From the NCBI RefSeq assembly GCF_009741445.1, contig NZ_CP046507.1, positions 3,472,001 to 3,536,000 on the forward strand: DNA of 64,000 nucleotides, in the 5' to 3' direction. Numbering within the stretch: the first letter of the stretch is position 1; each line of letters begins with the position of its first letter. The translations under genes were made by a program, and so were the position numbers. Below the pieces are notes generated by a model, which did not search any database, was not told the DNA's origin, and saw only the letters and a program-made list of their open reading frames with translations. Of this stretch, positions 46,982 to 57,127 are shown piece by piece. Origin of the DNA: Mycobacterium avium subsp. avium. Its GTDB lineage: Bacteria > Actinomycetota > Actinomycetes > Mycobacteriales > Mycobacteriaceae.

Positions 46982-47116
46982 GAGAACCCCTTTGCGCTCT
47001 GGCTGATATGGCTGCCCTGACTAGGTGCTTACAGCTGAAGGTAGTCGTTATGGCGAGGAGGCGCCTGCCCGGGGTCGAGTCCGCTGGTCACGCAATCGAT
47101 CAAGTGGCCCGGCGCG

Positions 47117-47779
47117 CTACGGCTGCAGACGCTCCACCCGGTTGCCGGTGACCCGGATGCGGTTGTGCAACCGGTTTTCCCGCCCCTGCCAGAACTCCAC
47201 CACGTCGGCGGCGATGAGGTAGCCGCCCCAGCCCGGCGGCACCGGCACCCGCTCGTGGTCGGCGAAGCGGGCCGTCACCTGCGCCAGCTGCTCCAGCAGG
47301 GCCGCGCGGGAGGCGATCGGCCGGGACTGCTGCGACGCCCAGGCGCCCAGCTGCGACCCGCGCGGTCGCTTGGACCAGTAGTCCTCGGTGACCTGGGCCG
47401 TGACTTTGCTCACCGGCCCGCGCAGGTGGACCTGCCGACCCAGCTGGTACCAGGGGAACGTCACCGCGGCGTACGGCGTCGCCGCCAGATCGTCGGCCTT
47501 GGCCGAGTCATAGTTGGTGAAAAAAGTGATTCCCGTCTCGTCCAGGCTCTTGCACAGCACCGTTCGGCTGGCCGGCCTGCCGTCGGGGGTGACGGTGGCC
47601 AGCACCATCGCGTTGGGCTCGGCCGCCCCGGCGCGCTCGGCGTCGTCGATCCACTTGCGCAACAACGCAACCCAGCCGTCGTCGAGCCAGTCGACGTCCA
47701 GATCCGGGCTGCCGTCCTTTTCCACCGATCCGTATTCCACACGCATTCTCTGCAGGTGCTCGTCTGCTGGTCCCGGCAC
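47117..47779 (-). CDS. pdxH: Pyridoxine/pyridoxamine 5'-phosphate oxidase
   Basis: 220 aa with a GTG start. Family signatures: [21 protein letters not shown] (FMN-binding), [21 protein letters not shown] and the C-terminal [17 protein letters not shown] (substrate/FMN phosphate). Makes pyridoxal 5'-phosphate using FMN and oxygen. In M. tuberculosis the corresponding gene (Rv2607) is far away, so this placement between the two citrate synthase genes is a different arrangement. Divergent from citA. Confidence 0.93.
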   Translation of the reverse strand: MPGPADEHLQRMRVEYGSVEKDGSPDLDVDWLDDGWVALLRKWIDDAERAGAAEPNAMVLATVTPDGRPASRTVLCKSLDETGITFFTNYDSAKADDLAATPYAAVTFPWYQLGRQVHLRGPVSKVTAQVTEDYWSKRPRGSQLGAWASQQSRPIASRAALLEQLAQVTARFADHERVPVPPGWGGYLIAADVVEFWQGRENRLHNRIRVTGNRVERLQP

Positions 47780-47788
47780 CGCGCCAAC

Positions 47789-47817
47789 GCTACCGGCGCT
47801 TGCTACCGGCCGGTAGC
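47789..47817. promoter_or_regulatory. Perfect 16-bp palindrome plus extra half-site between pdxH and citA
   Basis: GCTACCGGCCGGTAGC (47802-47817) is fully self-complementary. A further copy of the half-site GCTACCGGC starts at 47789. The group lies in the 71-bp gap between the divergent pdxH and citA starts, a place expected for an operator shared by both. No regulator gene is adjacent and I do not recognise the motif. Confidence 0.55.
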
Positions 47818-47850
47818 GTCCGCCCCAGGGCGGGGTGCGAGAATTTTCCC

Positions 47851-48972
47851 ATGACTGTTGTCCCCGAGAACTTTGTCCCCGGCCTGGAAGGCGTGGTCGC
47901 CTTCACCACCGAAATCGCCGAACCGGATAAAGACGGCGGCGCGCTGCGCTACCGCGGTGTCGACATCGAAGACCTGGTGAGCCAGCAGGTCACGTTCGGC
48001 GACGTGTGGGCGCTGCTGGTCGACGGCAAGTTCGGCCACGGGCTGCCGCCCGCCGAGCCGTTCCCGCTGCCGATCCACACCGGCGACGTGCGCGTCGACG
48101 TGCAGGCCGGGCTGGCCATGCTGGCCCCGATCTGGGGCTACAAGCCGCTGCTGGACACCGACGACGCCACCGCCCGCGACCAGCTGGCCCGGGCCTCGGT
48201 GATGGCGCTGTCCTACGTCGCGCAGTCCGCGCGCGGCATCTATCAGCCCGCGGTGCCGCAGCGGGTCATCGACGAATGCGAAACCGTCACTGCACGTTTC
48301 ATGACGCGGTGGCAGGGCGAGCCGGACCCGCGGCACATCGAGGCGATCGACGCCTACTGGGTGTCGGCCGCCGAGCACGGCATGAACGCCTCGACGTTCA
48401 CCGCGCGGGTGATCGCCTCCACCGGCGCCGACGTGGCGGCCGCGTTGTCCGGGGCGATCGGGGCGATGAGCGGACCGCTGCACGGCGGGGCTCCGGCGCG
48501 GGTGCTGCCGATGATCGAGGAGGTCGAGCGCACCGGCGACGCCCGAGGGCTGGTCAAGAAGATCCTGGACAGCGGCGACAAGCTGATGGGCTTCGGGCAC
48601 CGGGTCTACCGCGCCGAGGATCCCCGCGCGCGGGTGCTGCGCGCCACCGCCGAGCGGCTCGGCGCGCCGCGGCACGAGGTCGCCGTCGCGCTGGAGCAGG
48701 CCGCCCTGGCCGAACTGCGCGAGCGCCGTCCGGACCGGGCCATCGAGACCAACGTCGAGTTCTGGGCGGCGGTCATCCTGGACTTCGCCCGGGTGCCGGC
48801 CAACATGATGCCGGCGATGTTCACCTGTGGCCGTACCGCGGGGTGGTGCGCCCACATTCTCGAGCAGAAGCGGCTCGGCAAGCTGGTCCGCCCGTCGGCG
48901 ATCTACGTGGGCCCCGGCCCGCGCAGCCCGGAATCCGTCGAGGGTTGGGACCGCAGCCTCACCAACGCCTGA
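47851..48972 (+). CDS. citA: Citrate synthase 2 / methylcitrate-synthase-like CitA
   Basis: ATG 47851 ([18 protein letters not shown]) gives 373 aa, exactly the M. tuberculosis CitA length. Catalytic motifs: [27 protein letters not shown] and [11 protein letters not shown], where Glu appears in the position occupied by Asp in GltA2 (NVDFYTG). That substitution may make it a weak or regulatory synthase. Second citrate synthase of the locus. Confidence 0.92.
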   Translation: MTVVPENFVPGLEGVVAFTTEIAEPDKDGGALRYRGVDIEDLVSQQVTFGDVWALLVDGKFGHGLPPAEPFPLPIHTGDVRVDVQAGLAMLAPIWGYKPLLDTDDATARDQLARASVMALSYVAQSARGIYQPAVPQRVIDECETVTARFMTRWQGEPDPRHIEAIDAYWVSAAEHGMNASTFTARVIASTGADVAAALSGAIGAMSGPLHGGAPARVLPMIEEVERTGDARGLVKKILDSGDKLMGFGHRVYRAEDPRARVLRATAERLGAPRHEVAVALEQAALAELRERRPDRAIETNVEFWAAVILDFARVPANMMPAMFTCGRTAGWCAHILEQKRLGKLVRPSAIYVGPGPRSPESVEGWDRSLTNA

Positions 48973-49099
48973 GGCCCGGTTGTCGGTACCCGGCGATCTA
49001 ATGATTGCCGTCGCGATGAGTTTGCGTCACCGACGCAGTCATAAGTCGTGAGCCTGCCCGCAGCGGGCAGGTCTGGAACCGACAGCAAGGAGTGCCAGC

Positions 49100-49576
49100 A
49101 TGGCGATCAACATCGAGCCCGCACTGTCCCCGCACCTGGTGGTCGACAACGCGGCCGCGGCAATCGACTTCTACGTCAAGGCTTTTGGTGCCGAGGAGCT
49201 GGGGCGCCTGCCGCGTCCCGACGGCAAACTGGCGCACGCCGCAGTGCGCATCAACGGCTTCATGGTGATGCTCAACGACGACTTCCCGGAAGTGTGCGGC
49301 GGCAAGTCGATGACGCCGACGTCGTTGGGCGGCACCCCGGTGACCATCCACCTGACCGTGCCCGACGTCGACGCGAGCTTTCAGCGGGCGGTCGATGCCG
49401 GCGCCACCGTGGTGGTGCCGTTGGAGGACCAGTTCTGGGGCGACCGCTACGGCATGGTCGCCGACCCGTTCGGCCACCACTGGTCCCTGGGGCAGCCGGT
49501 GCGCGAGGTCAGCCCGGAGGAGATGGCGGCGGCGATGGCGGCGATGGCCGCTGAGCAGGGGGCCGGGCAGGCCTAG
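49100..49576 (+). CDS. VOC-superfamily (glyoxalase/bleomycin-resistance fold) protein (Rv0887c-like)
   Basis: 158 aa; AAGGAG ten bases before ATG 49100. Two beta-alpha-beta-beta-beta modules: PHLVVDNAAAAIDFYVKAFGAEELGR and VTIHLTVPDVDASFQRAVDAGATVV, ending with FWGDRYGMVADPFGHHWSL, the PhnB-like signature. A metal site of His/Glu type is likely but partial. Function unknown. Its TAG and the fprB TAG on the other strand share the tetranucleotide CTAG at 49573-49576. Confidence 0.87.
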   Translation: MAINIEPALSPHLVVDNAAAAIDFYVKAFGAEELGRLPRPDGKLAHAAVRINGFMVMLNDDFPEVCGGKSMTPTSLGGTPVTIHLTVPDVDASFQRAVDAGATVVVPLEDQFWGDRYGMVADPFGHHWSLGQPVREVSPEEMAAAMAAMAAEQGAGQA

Positions 49577-51273
49577 CCGCGCCCGGACGGCACCAACCGG
49601 GCCAGGAGCCGGCGTCGCGGCGGCGGCGCCGGCTCTGCGGCGGCCGCGGCCGCCAGCATGTCGCCGATGTCGGTGAACTTGTTGCGCGGTCGGCCGTCCG
49701 CGCTGCCGCGCGCGATTTCGGCGGCGTCGATGGCCCGCCACCCCGCCGCGTCGATCGCGTCGGGCCGGCGGGCGCGCACCAGGGCGGTCAGCGCCTCGGG
49801 TTTGGCCGCCGGGTCGGCCAACTCGCCGGCGTTGAAATCGGCCACCAGGGCCTGCACGGTCTGCAGCGAGCAGGACTTGTTGGTACCGATGAACCCGCTG
49901 GGTCCCCGCTTGATCCAGCCGGCGACGTAGGCGCCGGGCACCGGTCGTCGCGAGGCGGGGTCGACGACGCGGCCGCCGTCGTTGGGCACCACCGCCGCCG
50001 CCTCGTCGTAGGGCAGGTCGCGAATCGGCTTGCCGCGGTAGCCGATCGACGTCAGCACCAAACCCGTTGGCAGGCAATGTGTTTCGTCCGTGCCGGTGAG
50101 CGTGAACTGCACACCGGTGACGCGTTGCTCGCCGAGGATCCGGTCGGGGGTGAGCCGATACGCCAGCCTGATTCTCGGACGCTCGCTGGGCGCCGCAGCG
50201 TCGCCGAGCGTGCTCAAAACCTCCAGCTTGGCCTTGGTCAGGGCATCCGAGGCGTTCGCCAGGTCGGCGGCGACCAACTCGCGGTCGGCCGCGCTGAGCA
50301 CCACCTCGCGGCTGCCGGTGAGCCCGATCAGTTCCGGCAGCGTGAACGCCGACTGGGCCGGCCCGCGCCGGGCGGCGATCACCGCCTCGCGCACCGCCGA
50401 GCCGCGCAGCGCCGCCAGCGCGTGGTCGGCGATATCGGTGCGGGCCAGGTCATCGGGGTCCGCGGTGAGCACTCGGGCGACGTCGAGCGCGACGTTCCCG
50501 TTGCCGATGATCACCACCCGCTCGTGGCGCAGATCGACTGGCAGCGCAGTGAACTCGGGATGCCCGTTGATCCACGCCACCAGCTCGGTCGCGGTTCCGC
50601 TGCCCGCCAGCCCCATGCCCTCGATGTCGAGCCGGCGGTCGTCGGGCGCCCCCACCGCGTACAGCACGGCGTGATGATGGGCCAGCAGATCGGCGTGGCT
50701 GAGATGCTTGCCGACCTCGACGTTGAGGTAGAACCGGAAGCGGTCATGACCGGCGACCCGATCGAAGAGCCGGGTCACCTTCTTGGTGTTCTGGTGATCG
50801 GGCGCCACCCCGGCGCGCACCAGCCCATAGGGCGTCGGCAGCTTCTCGAAGACGTTGACGCGCACGCCGTCCTGGGTGAGCAGTTCGTCGGCGGCGTACA
50901 TCGCCGCCGGGCCGGATCCGACGATGGCCACCGTCAGCGGCCGGCCGCGCGGCCGCACCGGGACGGCCGGGATCACCGGCGCCAGCTTGGACGTCGGCGG
51001 CAGTTTCTGGCCGGCCGGCCGTTTCGGGTAGAACGACGCGTTGATCTCGACGAAGGGCAGCTGTTTGTCGTCCAGCCGGTTGTCGGGGGCGATCGCACCG
51101 ACGGGGCAGGCGCTGACGCAGGCGCCGCAGTCCACGCACGCCGCCGGGTCGATGTAGAGCATCTCCGAGGTGGCGAAGCCGGGCTCGTCGGGCGTGGGGT
51201 GAATGCAGTTCACCGGGCACGCGAAAACACAGGACCCGTCGTTACAGCACGACTGGGTAATAACGTGCGGCAT
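49573..51273 (-). CDS. fprB: Fused ferredoxin / ferredoxin-NADP reductase FprB
   Basis: 566 aa (M. tuberculosis FprB 575). The N-terminal 7Fe/8Fe-type ferredoxin has clusters CCNDGSCVFACPVNC (about residues 9-23) and CVDCGACVSACPVG (about 47-60). The adrenodoxin-reductase-like part follows, with FAD motif VAIVGSGPAAMYAADEL near 113 and NADP motif VIIGNGNVALDVARVL. Moves electrons from NADPH to an oxygenase or P450. Its start is 17 bp after the diiron protein gene, so the two form an operon. Confidence 0.93.
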   Translation of the reverse strand: MPHVITQSCCNDGSCVFACPVNCIHPTPDEPGFATSEMLYIDPAACVDCGACVSACPVGAIAPDNRLDDKQLPFVEINASFYPKRPAGQKLPPTSKLAPVIPAVPVRPRGRPLTVAIVGSGPAAMYAADELLTQDGVRVNVFEKLPTPYGLVRAGVAPDHQNTKKVTRLFDRVAGHDRFRFYLNVEVGKHLSHADLLAHHHAVLYAVGAPDDRRLDIEGMGLAGSGTATELVAWINGHPEFTALPVDLRHERVVIIGNGNVALDVARVLTADPDDLARTDIADHALAALRGSAVREAVIAARRGPAQSAFTLPELIGLTGSREVVLSAADRELVAADLANASDALTKAKLEVLSTLGDAAAPSERPRIRLAYRLTPDRILGEQRVTGVQFTLTGTDETHCLPTGLVLTSIGYRGKPIRDLPYDEAAAVVPNDGGRVVDPASRRPVPGAYVAGWIKRGPSGFIGTNKSCSLQTVQALVADFNAGELADPAAKPEALTALVRARRPDAIDAAGWRAIDAAEIARGSADGRPRNKFTDIGDMLAAAAAAEPAPPPRRRLLARLVPSGRG

Positions 51274-51290
51274 AAAGGAACTCGCCGTGG

Positions 51291-52316
51291 TTAGGCGGCC
51301 GGCACGGCAGCCAGGTGCTGCCGCTGCGGTTCACTGCGGTAGCGCGACGGCTTGCCGTTGATCTTGCACAGCCGCCACATCAGCCGGGCCGAGCGGTTCT
51401 CCATCAGGCCGGTGTCGTGAGCCAGCATCCGGACGTCGGCGAACATGTCGCTCAACCACTTCCGCGACTCCGGAGACCGGAAAAAGAGCTCCTTTTTGAC
51501 CTCACGGGGGATGTCGAACTCGCGCCAGAACTGCTTGGGCGGCACGGTGATCGCATTGCACAACAGCCGCATGGTCAGCGGGTAGTACAGCGAAACCCAG
51601 AACCGCTGCCGCTTGGTCAAGTGCGGCAACCGCTTACGCAGGAACTCGTGCGCGAACGAGATGTGCCGGGCTTCCTCGGCCACGTGAATGGCCATCACCC
51701 GCTCCATGATGGGGTGCAACGACTTGCCTTCGCGCAGAACGTTTTTCTGGGTGTGGTCGATCGGCTCCTCACCGGCGAGCACCCCGATGAAGAAGGCCAC
51801 CGGCAACGGCCCGGCCACCAGCGGGATCAGCGGCGAGATCCACTTGAGCAGCCGCGGCATGCCCGGGACGTCGGCGCCGACGCGATTGACCATCTCCTGG
51901 AACATCATGGTGTGGTTGCACTCTTCGACCGACTCGTGCAGGCAGTACCGGTATTCCGGCGACCCGTTGGGCACCCAGAAGGTGTAGTTCATCAGGCCGC
52001 GGATCAGGATGGACTCGAAGTGCAGTCCCACCTTGGCCACGTTGGCCTGCCGCCACATGCCGATCTTGATCTTGCGCTCGTCGGACTGCGCCAGGTACCA
52101 GGGGTGGCGGCCCAGCGGGTCGGTCGCCGGCAGAATCCACCGCGGATCATCCTCGGTGACCGCGAATTCCGGTGAATCCCAGTCGATGTCGGTGTACGGG
52201 TTGAAGTTTCGCCGCACCGACCCCTCGGACAGTGTGGCAAGCATGTTCACGTAGTCGGTGTCGTCGCGCACCTCCATGTTGCGGCGCCAACGCCGGACCA
52301 TCCGCGTCCTAGCCAT
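51291..52316 (-). CDS. AurF-type diiron oxygenase family protein (Rv0885-like)
   Basis: 341 aa, near the length of Rv0885. Carboxylate-bridged diiron ligands can be assigned: Glu in LHFESI, E-E-x2-H in VEECNHTMMF near residue 131, and E-E-x2-H in VAEEARHISFAHEF near 213. These match the AurF N-oxygenase family (PF11583). GAGGAGG precedes ATG 52316. The downstream FprB is a plausible electron donor, so the pair may form a complete oxygenase system; substrate unknown. Confidence 0.82.
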   Translation of the reverse strand: MARTRMVRRWRRNMEVRDDTDYVNMLATLSEGSVRRNFNPYTDIDWDSPEFAVTEDDPRWILPATDPLGRHPWYLAQSDERKIKIGMWRQANVAKVGLHFESILIRGLMNYTFWVPNGSPEYRYCLHESVEECNHTMMFQEMVNRVGADVPGMPRLLKWISPLIPLVAGPLPVAFFIGVLAGEEPIDHTQKNVLREGKSLHPIMERVMAIHVAEEARHISFAHEFLRKRLPHLTKRQRFWVSLYYPLTMRLLCNAITVPPKQFWREFDIPREVKKELFFRSPESRKWLSDMFADVRMLAHDTGLMENRSARLMWRLCKINGKPSRYRSEPQRQHLAAVPAA

Positions 52317-52345
52317 ATCCAGGCCTCCTCAACGAGGTTTACATT

Positions 52346-52385
52346 TGGACGTGCTATGTCCAGACAGTACCGGAGGTACCGGATA
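52346..52385. promoter_or_regulatory. Possible operator upstream of the diiron/fprB operon
   Basis: TGGAC-N7-GTCCA (52346-52362) is an inverted repeat 30 bp before the diiron gene. Next to it the 9-bp words GTACCGGAG and GTACCGGAT stand in tandem (52368-52376, 52377-52385). This 246-bp gap also contains the serC promoter. No known regulator motif is recognised. Confidence 0.3.
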
Positions 52386-52418
52386 TTTCCTAGACCCCTC
52401 CCGGGCACTGTGACCTGA

Positions 52419-53681
<1,263 letters not shown>

Positions 53682-53803
53682 CCGGACAGCAATCAGCCCG
53701 CAACCACCCAGCGTGTCAGCACAGGTGACGGGCGGTTGCTGGACTAAAGTGCGCACCTGACGGGTCCGTCGCTGAGCTGCACGGAGCCTGCGAGGAGATA
53801 GCC

Positions 53804-54583
53804 ATGCGGGAACTCAAAGTGGTTGGGCTCGATGCCGACAGCAAATATTTGATCTGCGAAAGTGATGACCCCGCAGAGCAGTTCAAGCTGCCCGCCGACG
53901 ACCACCTGCGGGCCGTGTTGCGCCACGAAGCCGAGCCTCCCGAGCAGCCGCAGCTCGAGATCGAAGTGACGAACATGTTGAGCCCCAAAGAAATTCAGGC
54001 CAAGATCCGCGCCGGCGCCTCGGTGGAGCAGGTCGCGGCGGCATCGGGCTCGGACGTGTCACGGGTGCGCCGGTTCGCCCACCCGGTGCTGCTGGAGCGC
54101 TACCGGGCCGCCGAGCTGGCAACCGCCGCACATCCGATGCTGGCGGACGGTCCGGCGGTGCTGACCCTGCTGGAGACGGTCACCGCGGCCTTCGTGACCC
54201 GGGGGCTGCGCCACGACAAACTCAGCTGGGACGCGTGGCGCAACGAAGACAACCGCTGGACGGTGCAGCTGGCCTGGAAGGTCGGCCGCTCGGACAACGT
54301 CGCGCACTTCTGCTTCACCCCCGGCGCCCACGGCGGCACCGTCACCGCCATCGACGACGCGGCCACCGCCCTGATCGATCCCAACTTCGAGCTGCCGCTG
54401 CGGCCGCTGGCCCGGGTCGCCCACGTCGACTTCGACGAACCGGCCAAGCCGCCTACCGCCGAAGCGCCGGCCGCCGAACCCGCCGAACCGGAGGAAAAGC
54501 CGGTGCACACCCGCCGCGGCAAGCCGGTCATCCCGGCCTGGGAAGACGTGCTGCTCGGTGTGCGCTCCGGCGGTCAGCGCTAA
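53804..54583 (+). CDS. sepH: Septation protein SepH
   Basis: 259 aa. The N-terminal DUF3071 domain begins MRELKVVGLDADSKYLI, and a helix-turn-helix-like part LSPKEIQAKIRAGASVEQVAAASG follows (about residues 60-100). The C-terminal tail is Pro/Glu/Ala-rich and ends with a short conserved VPAWEDVLLG-like motif (here VIPAWEDVLLGVR). SepH proteins of actinobacteria bind FtsZ and help division-site assembly. Convergent with the next gene; the stop codons overlap. Confidence 0.9.
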   Translation: MRELKVVGLDADSKYLICESDDPAEQFKLPADDHLRAVLRHEAEPPEQPQLEIEVTNMLSPKEIQAKIRAGASVEQVAAASGSDVSRVRRFAHPVLLERYRAAELATAAHPMLADGPAVLTLLETVTAAFVTRGLRHDKLSWDAWRNEDNRWTVQLAWKVGRSDNVAHFCFTPGAHGGTVTAIDDAATALIDPNFELPLRPLARVAHVDFDEPAKPPTAEAPAAEPAEPEEKPVHTRRGKPVIPAWEDVLLGVRSGGQR

Positions 54584-54852
54584 CCCGCGACCGCCAGCAC
54601 CAGCAGCACCAGCCACGCGCCGGTCACGCCGACCCCGGCGCCCAGCACGAACCAGCGCAGCACCGGGGTGCGCCGCCACCCCCACAACGTCGGCGCAAGT
54701 CCCCCGGCGGCCACGATGTTCAGGCCGACGGCCAGCAGCGGATGCACCCGGACCAGACCCAGGCTGAGCACCACGATCGCGACGCCGGTGACCGCCGCGA
54801 CAAACGCGGTCACCGTCAAACCCGTTGCCCAGGGCACGGTCTCGTCCTTCAT
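54580..54852 (-). CDS. Small three-helix membrane protein (Rv0882-like)
   Basis: 90 aa from ATG 54852 (MKDETVPWATGL); a start at 54879 ([12 protein letters not shown]) is possible. Three hydrophobic segments at about residues 8-30, 36-52 and 62-88. Its TAG shares bases with the sepH TAA (54580-54583). Lies 10 bp after the rRNA methyltransferase gene. No function known. Confidence 0.75.
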   Translation of the reverse strand: MKDETVPWATGLTVTAFVAAVTGVAIVVLSLGLVRVHPLLAVGLNIVAAGGLAPTLWGWRRTPVLRWFVLGAGVGVTGAWLVLLVLAVAG

Positions 54853-54862
54853 CAGCCGCAGC

Positions 54863-55732
54863 CTAGCCCGACTGTCCATCTCCGCCTCCGGCCGCCGCGC
54901 GGTGCCCCCCGACCGGGCGAGACCGCTCGTAGAACGCCAGCGCGGCCGCCGTCGCGACGTTGAGCGAGTCGGTGCCCCGCGACATCGGGATGCGCACCCG
55001 CACATCGCTCAACCGCAGCGCGGCCGGCGTCAGCCCCGGGCCCTCGGCACCCACCAACACCGCCACGCGGTCGCCGCGGGCCGCCGTCATCGCCTCGGCC
55101 AAGCCGCACGCGGAACCCTGCGGCGTCATCGCCAGCAGCCGAAACCCCTTCTCCTTCAACGTCTTCAGCTCGGCGGGCCAGTCGGTTGCGCGGGCGTACG
55201 GCACCAGCAGCGCATGACCCATCGACACCCGGACGGCGCGGCGGTACAACGGGTCGGCGCAGCCGCTGCCGAAGATCACCGCGTCGACGCCCAGCCCCGC
55301 CGCGTTGCGGAAGATCGCGCCCAGGTTCTCGTGATCGTTGACTCCCTCGAGCACCGCGACGGTGCGGCTGCCGGCCAGCAGCTCGGCGACGCCGGGCTCC
55401 GGCACCCGCCGGGCGGCCGCCAGCACCCCGCGGTTGAGGTGAAAGCCGACCACCCGCGCCATCACGTCGGCCGACGTTCGGTAGTACGGCACCGGGACGC
55501 CGGCCAGGTCGTCGCGCAGCTCGGCGAGCCGGCGCTCGGTCCCCAGCAGGGCGTGCGGGCGGAACCGGGACGCCAGCATGCGCTGCACCACCAGCACGCC
55601 TTCCGCGATCACCAGCCCCTTGCCCGACGGCAGATCGGGACGCCGATCGACACTGTTCAGGTCGCGGAAGTCGTCGAGCCTCGGGTCGTCGGGGTCGTCA
55701 ACGTCGCGAACGTCCAGCGCATCGGTGTTCAC
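54863..55732 (-). CDS. TrmH/SpoU-family RNA 2'-O-methyltransferase (Rv0881-like)
   Basis: 289 aa from GTG 55732, overlapping the MarR stop by 4 bp (GTGA). A SPOUT knot is indicated by the conserved blocks [28 protein letters not shown] (motif 1), [15 protein letters not shown] (motif 2) and [22 protein letters not shown] (motif 3, the SAM trefoil). The N-terminal 90 residues are an RNA-binding substrate domain ([15 protein letters not shown]). Probable rRNA or tRNA ribose methylation. Confidence 0.9.
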   Translation of the reverse strand: MNTDALDVRDVDDPDDPRLDDFRDLNSVDRRPDLPSGKGLVIAEGVLVVQRMLASRFRPHALLGTERRLAELRDDLAGVPVPYYRTSADVMARVVGFHLNRGVLAAARRVPEPGVAELLAGSRTVAVLEGVNDHENLGAIFRNAAGLGVDAVIFGSGCADPLYRRAVRVSMGHALLVPYARATDWPAELKTLKEKGFRLLAMTPQGSACGLAEAMTAARGDRVAVLVGAEGPGLTPAALRLSDVRVRIPMSRGTDSLNVATAAALAFYERSRPVGGHRAAAGGGDGQSG

Positions 55733-56160
55733 GGGCCTTCGTCGACCAGGGCCAGCATCAGATCGGCCGCGTGGCGCAGGGTTTCGCGCTCGTCGTCGTC
55801 CAGCGTGGACAGCCGCTTGGCCAACCACTCCTGACGGGCGCGCCGGTTGGCCTTGACCAATTCGGCCCCGGCCTCGGAGACCGAGACCAGCACCTGCCGG
55901 CCGTCGACGGGATGCGGGGTGCGGTCCACCAGGCCCATTTCGGCCAGCGAGGCGATCACCCGGGTCATCGACGGGGGCCGGACGCGTTCGCGGACCGCCA
56001 GCGCCCCGGGCGTCATCGGGCCCTCGTTGGCCAGCATCGCCAGCGCCGACAGTTGGGACAGCGACACCGGCGACGAGGGGTTGCGGAATCGCAGTTGGCG
56101 GGCCAGCCGCATGACAGCCAGTGACAGGTCGCTGGCCAGCCGGGCATCGCTGTCAGGCAT
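55729..56160 (-). CDS. MarR-family transcriptional regulator (Rv0880-like)
   Basis: 143 aa, exactly Rv0880's length. Winged helix with [57 protein letters not shown], the canonical recognition helix and wing, and dimerisation helices at both ends. Overlaps the downstream RNA methyltransferase start by 4 bp. Ligand unknown. Confidence 0.92.
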   Translation of the reverse strand: MPDSDARLASDLSLAVMRLARQLRFRNPSSPVSLSQLSALAMLANEGPMTPGALAVRERVRPPSMTRVIASLAEMGLVDRTPHPVDGRQVLVSVSEAGAELVKANRRARQEWLAKRLSTLDDDERETLRHAADLMLALVDEGP

Positions 56161-56363
56161 GGCGCGAGGTTACACGCAAGCCTGAGAAACCGGGACACGA
56201 ACCGGTGAACGACGGGTGTTGACGCCCCCGGCCGAACCGCCCGCCGTTTCATCGAAACGCTTACCCGCCCGCGTATCCCGCTGCGCTCAGCGGTTTTCGA
56301 CCGCCCGTCGGGCGCAACCGGGCCGCCACCGACGAGCGGCGGCGGCGGGTTATGTTAATCGCG

Positions 56364-56639
56364 ATGTCCACCGAATCCGGCCCGAACCGCACCGCGCCGC
56401 CGCTGCCGGCGGCGCTGCTGCGGGTGTGGCCGTTCATCGCGCTCGGTGCGCTGGGTTGGCTGGCCGCGGTGGGCGCCGCCTTCCTGGTGCCGGGCCTGCA
56501 CTGCTGGCGCCCGGTGACACTGGCCGGCCTGGGCGTGGGCGTGCTGGGCACCAGCATCTTTCTGCTGCAGCTGGCCGCCGCCCGGCGCGGTGCCCGCGGC
56601 GCCCAAACCGGCCTGGAAAATTTCCTCGAGCACGACTAG
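56364..56639 (+). CDS. Small two-helix membrane protein (Rv0879c-like)
   Basis: 91 aa from ATG 56364 (MSTESGPNRTAPPLPAALLRVWPFIALG). Two hydrophobic segments (about residues 20-42 and 50-72), then a basic ARRGARGAQTGLENFLEHD tail; the pattern resembles the actinobacterial DUF2530 family, not checked. An in-frame ATG at 56352 would add four residues. Divergent from the MarR gene with about 200 bp between. Confidence 0.75.
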   Translation: MSTESGPNRTAPPLPAALLRVWPFIALGALGWLAAVGAAFLVPGLHCWRPVTLAGLGVGVLGTSIFLLQLAAARRGARGAQTGLENFLEHD

Positions 56640-56662
56640 TTCGCCGACCCGTTGGAGGAGCG

Positions 56663-57127
56663 ATGGTAGCCCCGCTGTTGCGAGCGCAGATCGACATCGA
56701 CGCCCCGGTTGCCACGGTGTGGGAATTGGTTTCCGATCTGCGCCGCATGCCGCAGTGGAGCCCGCAGTGCCGGTGGATGAAACCGCTGGGCCCGGTGCGT
56801 CAGGGCACCCGCACCATCAACCTCAATCGGCGCAACCGGTTGTTCTGGCCGACCACCTGCACGGTGGTGGAGATCATCCCCGACCGCAAACTCGCGTTCC
56901 GGGTGGACACCAACAACACGATCTGGAGCTACGAGCTCGAACCCACCGACACCGGCACCCGGCTGATCGAGAGCCGGCACGCCGAGAACGGCGTCACCGC
57001 GTTCTCCAACCTGTCGGTCAAGGCGTTCCTCGGCGGCACCGACAACTTCGAACGCGAATTGCTCGACGGCATGAACGCCTCGTTGGCGCGCATCAAGGCC
57101 GCCGCCGAGAACACGGACCGGCGCTAG
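56663..57127 (+). CDS. SRPBCC-fold (polyketide-cyclase-like) protein
   Basis: 154 aa; GGAGGAG lies just before ATG 56663. IDIDAPVATVWELVSDLRRMPQWSPQCRWM and ITVFSNLS-like middle, with C-terminal helix FERELLDGMNASLARIKAA, are diagnostic for the START/SRPBCC hydrophobic-pocket fold. Probable lipid or small-molecule binding; no catalytic assignment. Its TAG and the DUF3027 TAG on the other strand share CTAG at 57124-57127. Confidence 0.85.
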   Translation: MVAPLLRAQIDIDAPVATVWELVSDLRRMPQWSPQCRWMKPLGPVRQGTRTINLNRRNRLFWPTTCTVVEIIPDRKLAFRVDTNNTIWSYELEPTDTGTRLIESRHAENGVTAFSNLSVKAFLGGTDNFERELLDGMNASLARIKAAAENTDRR

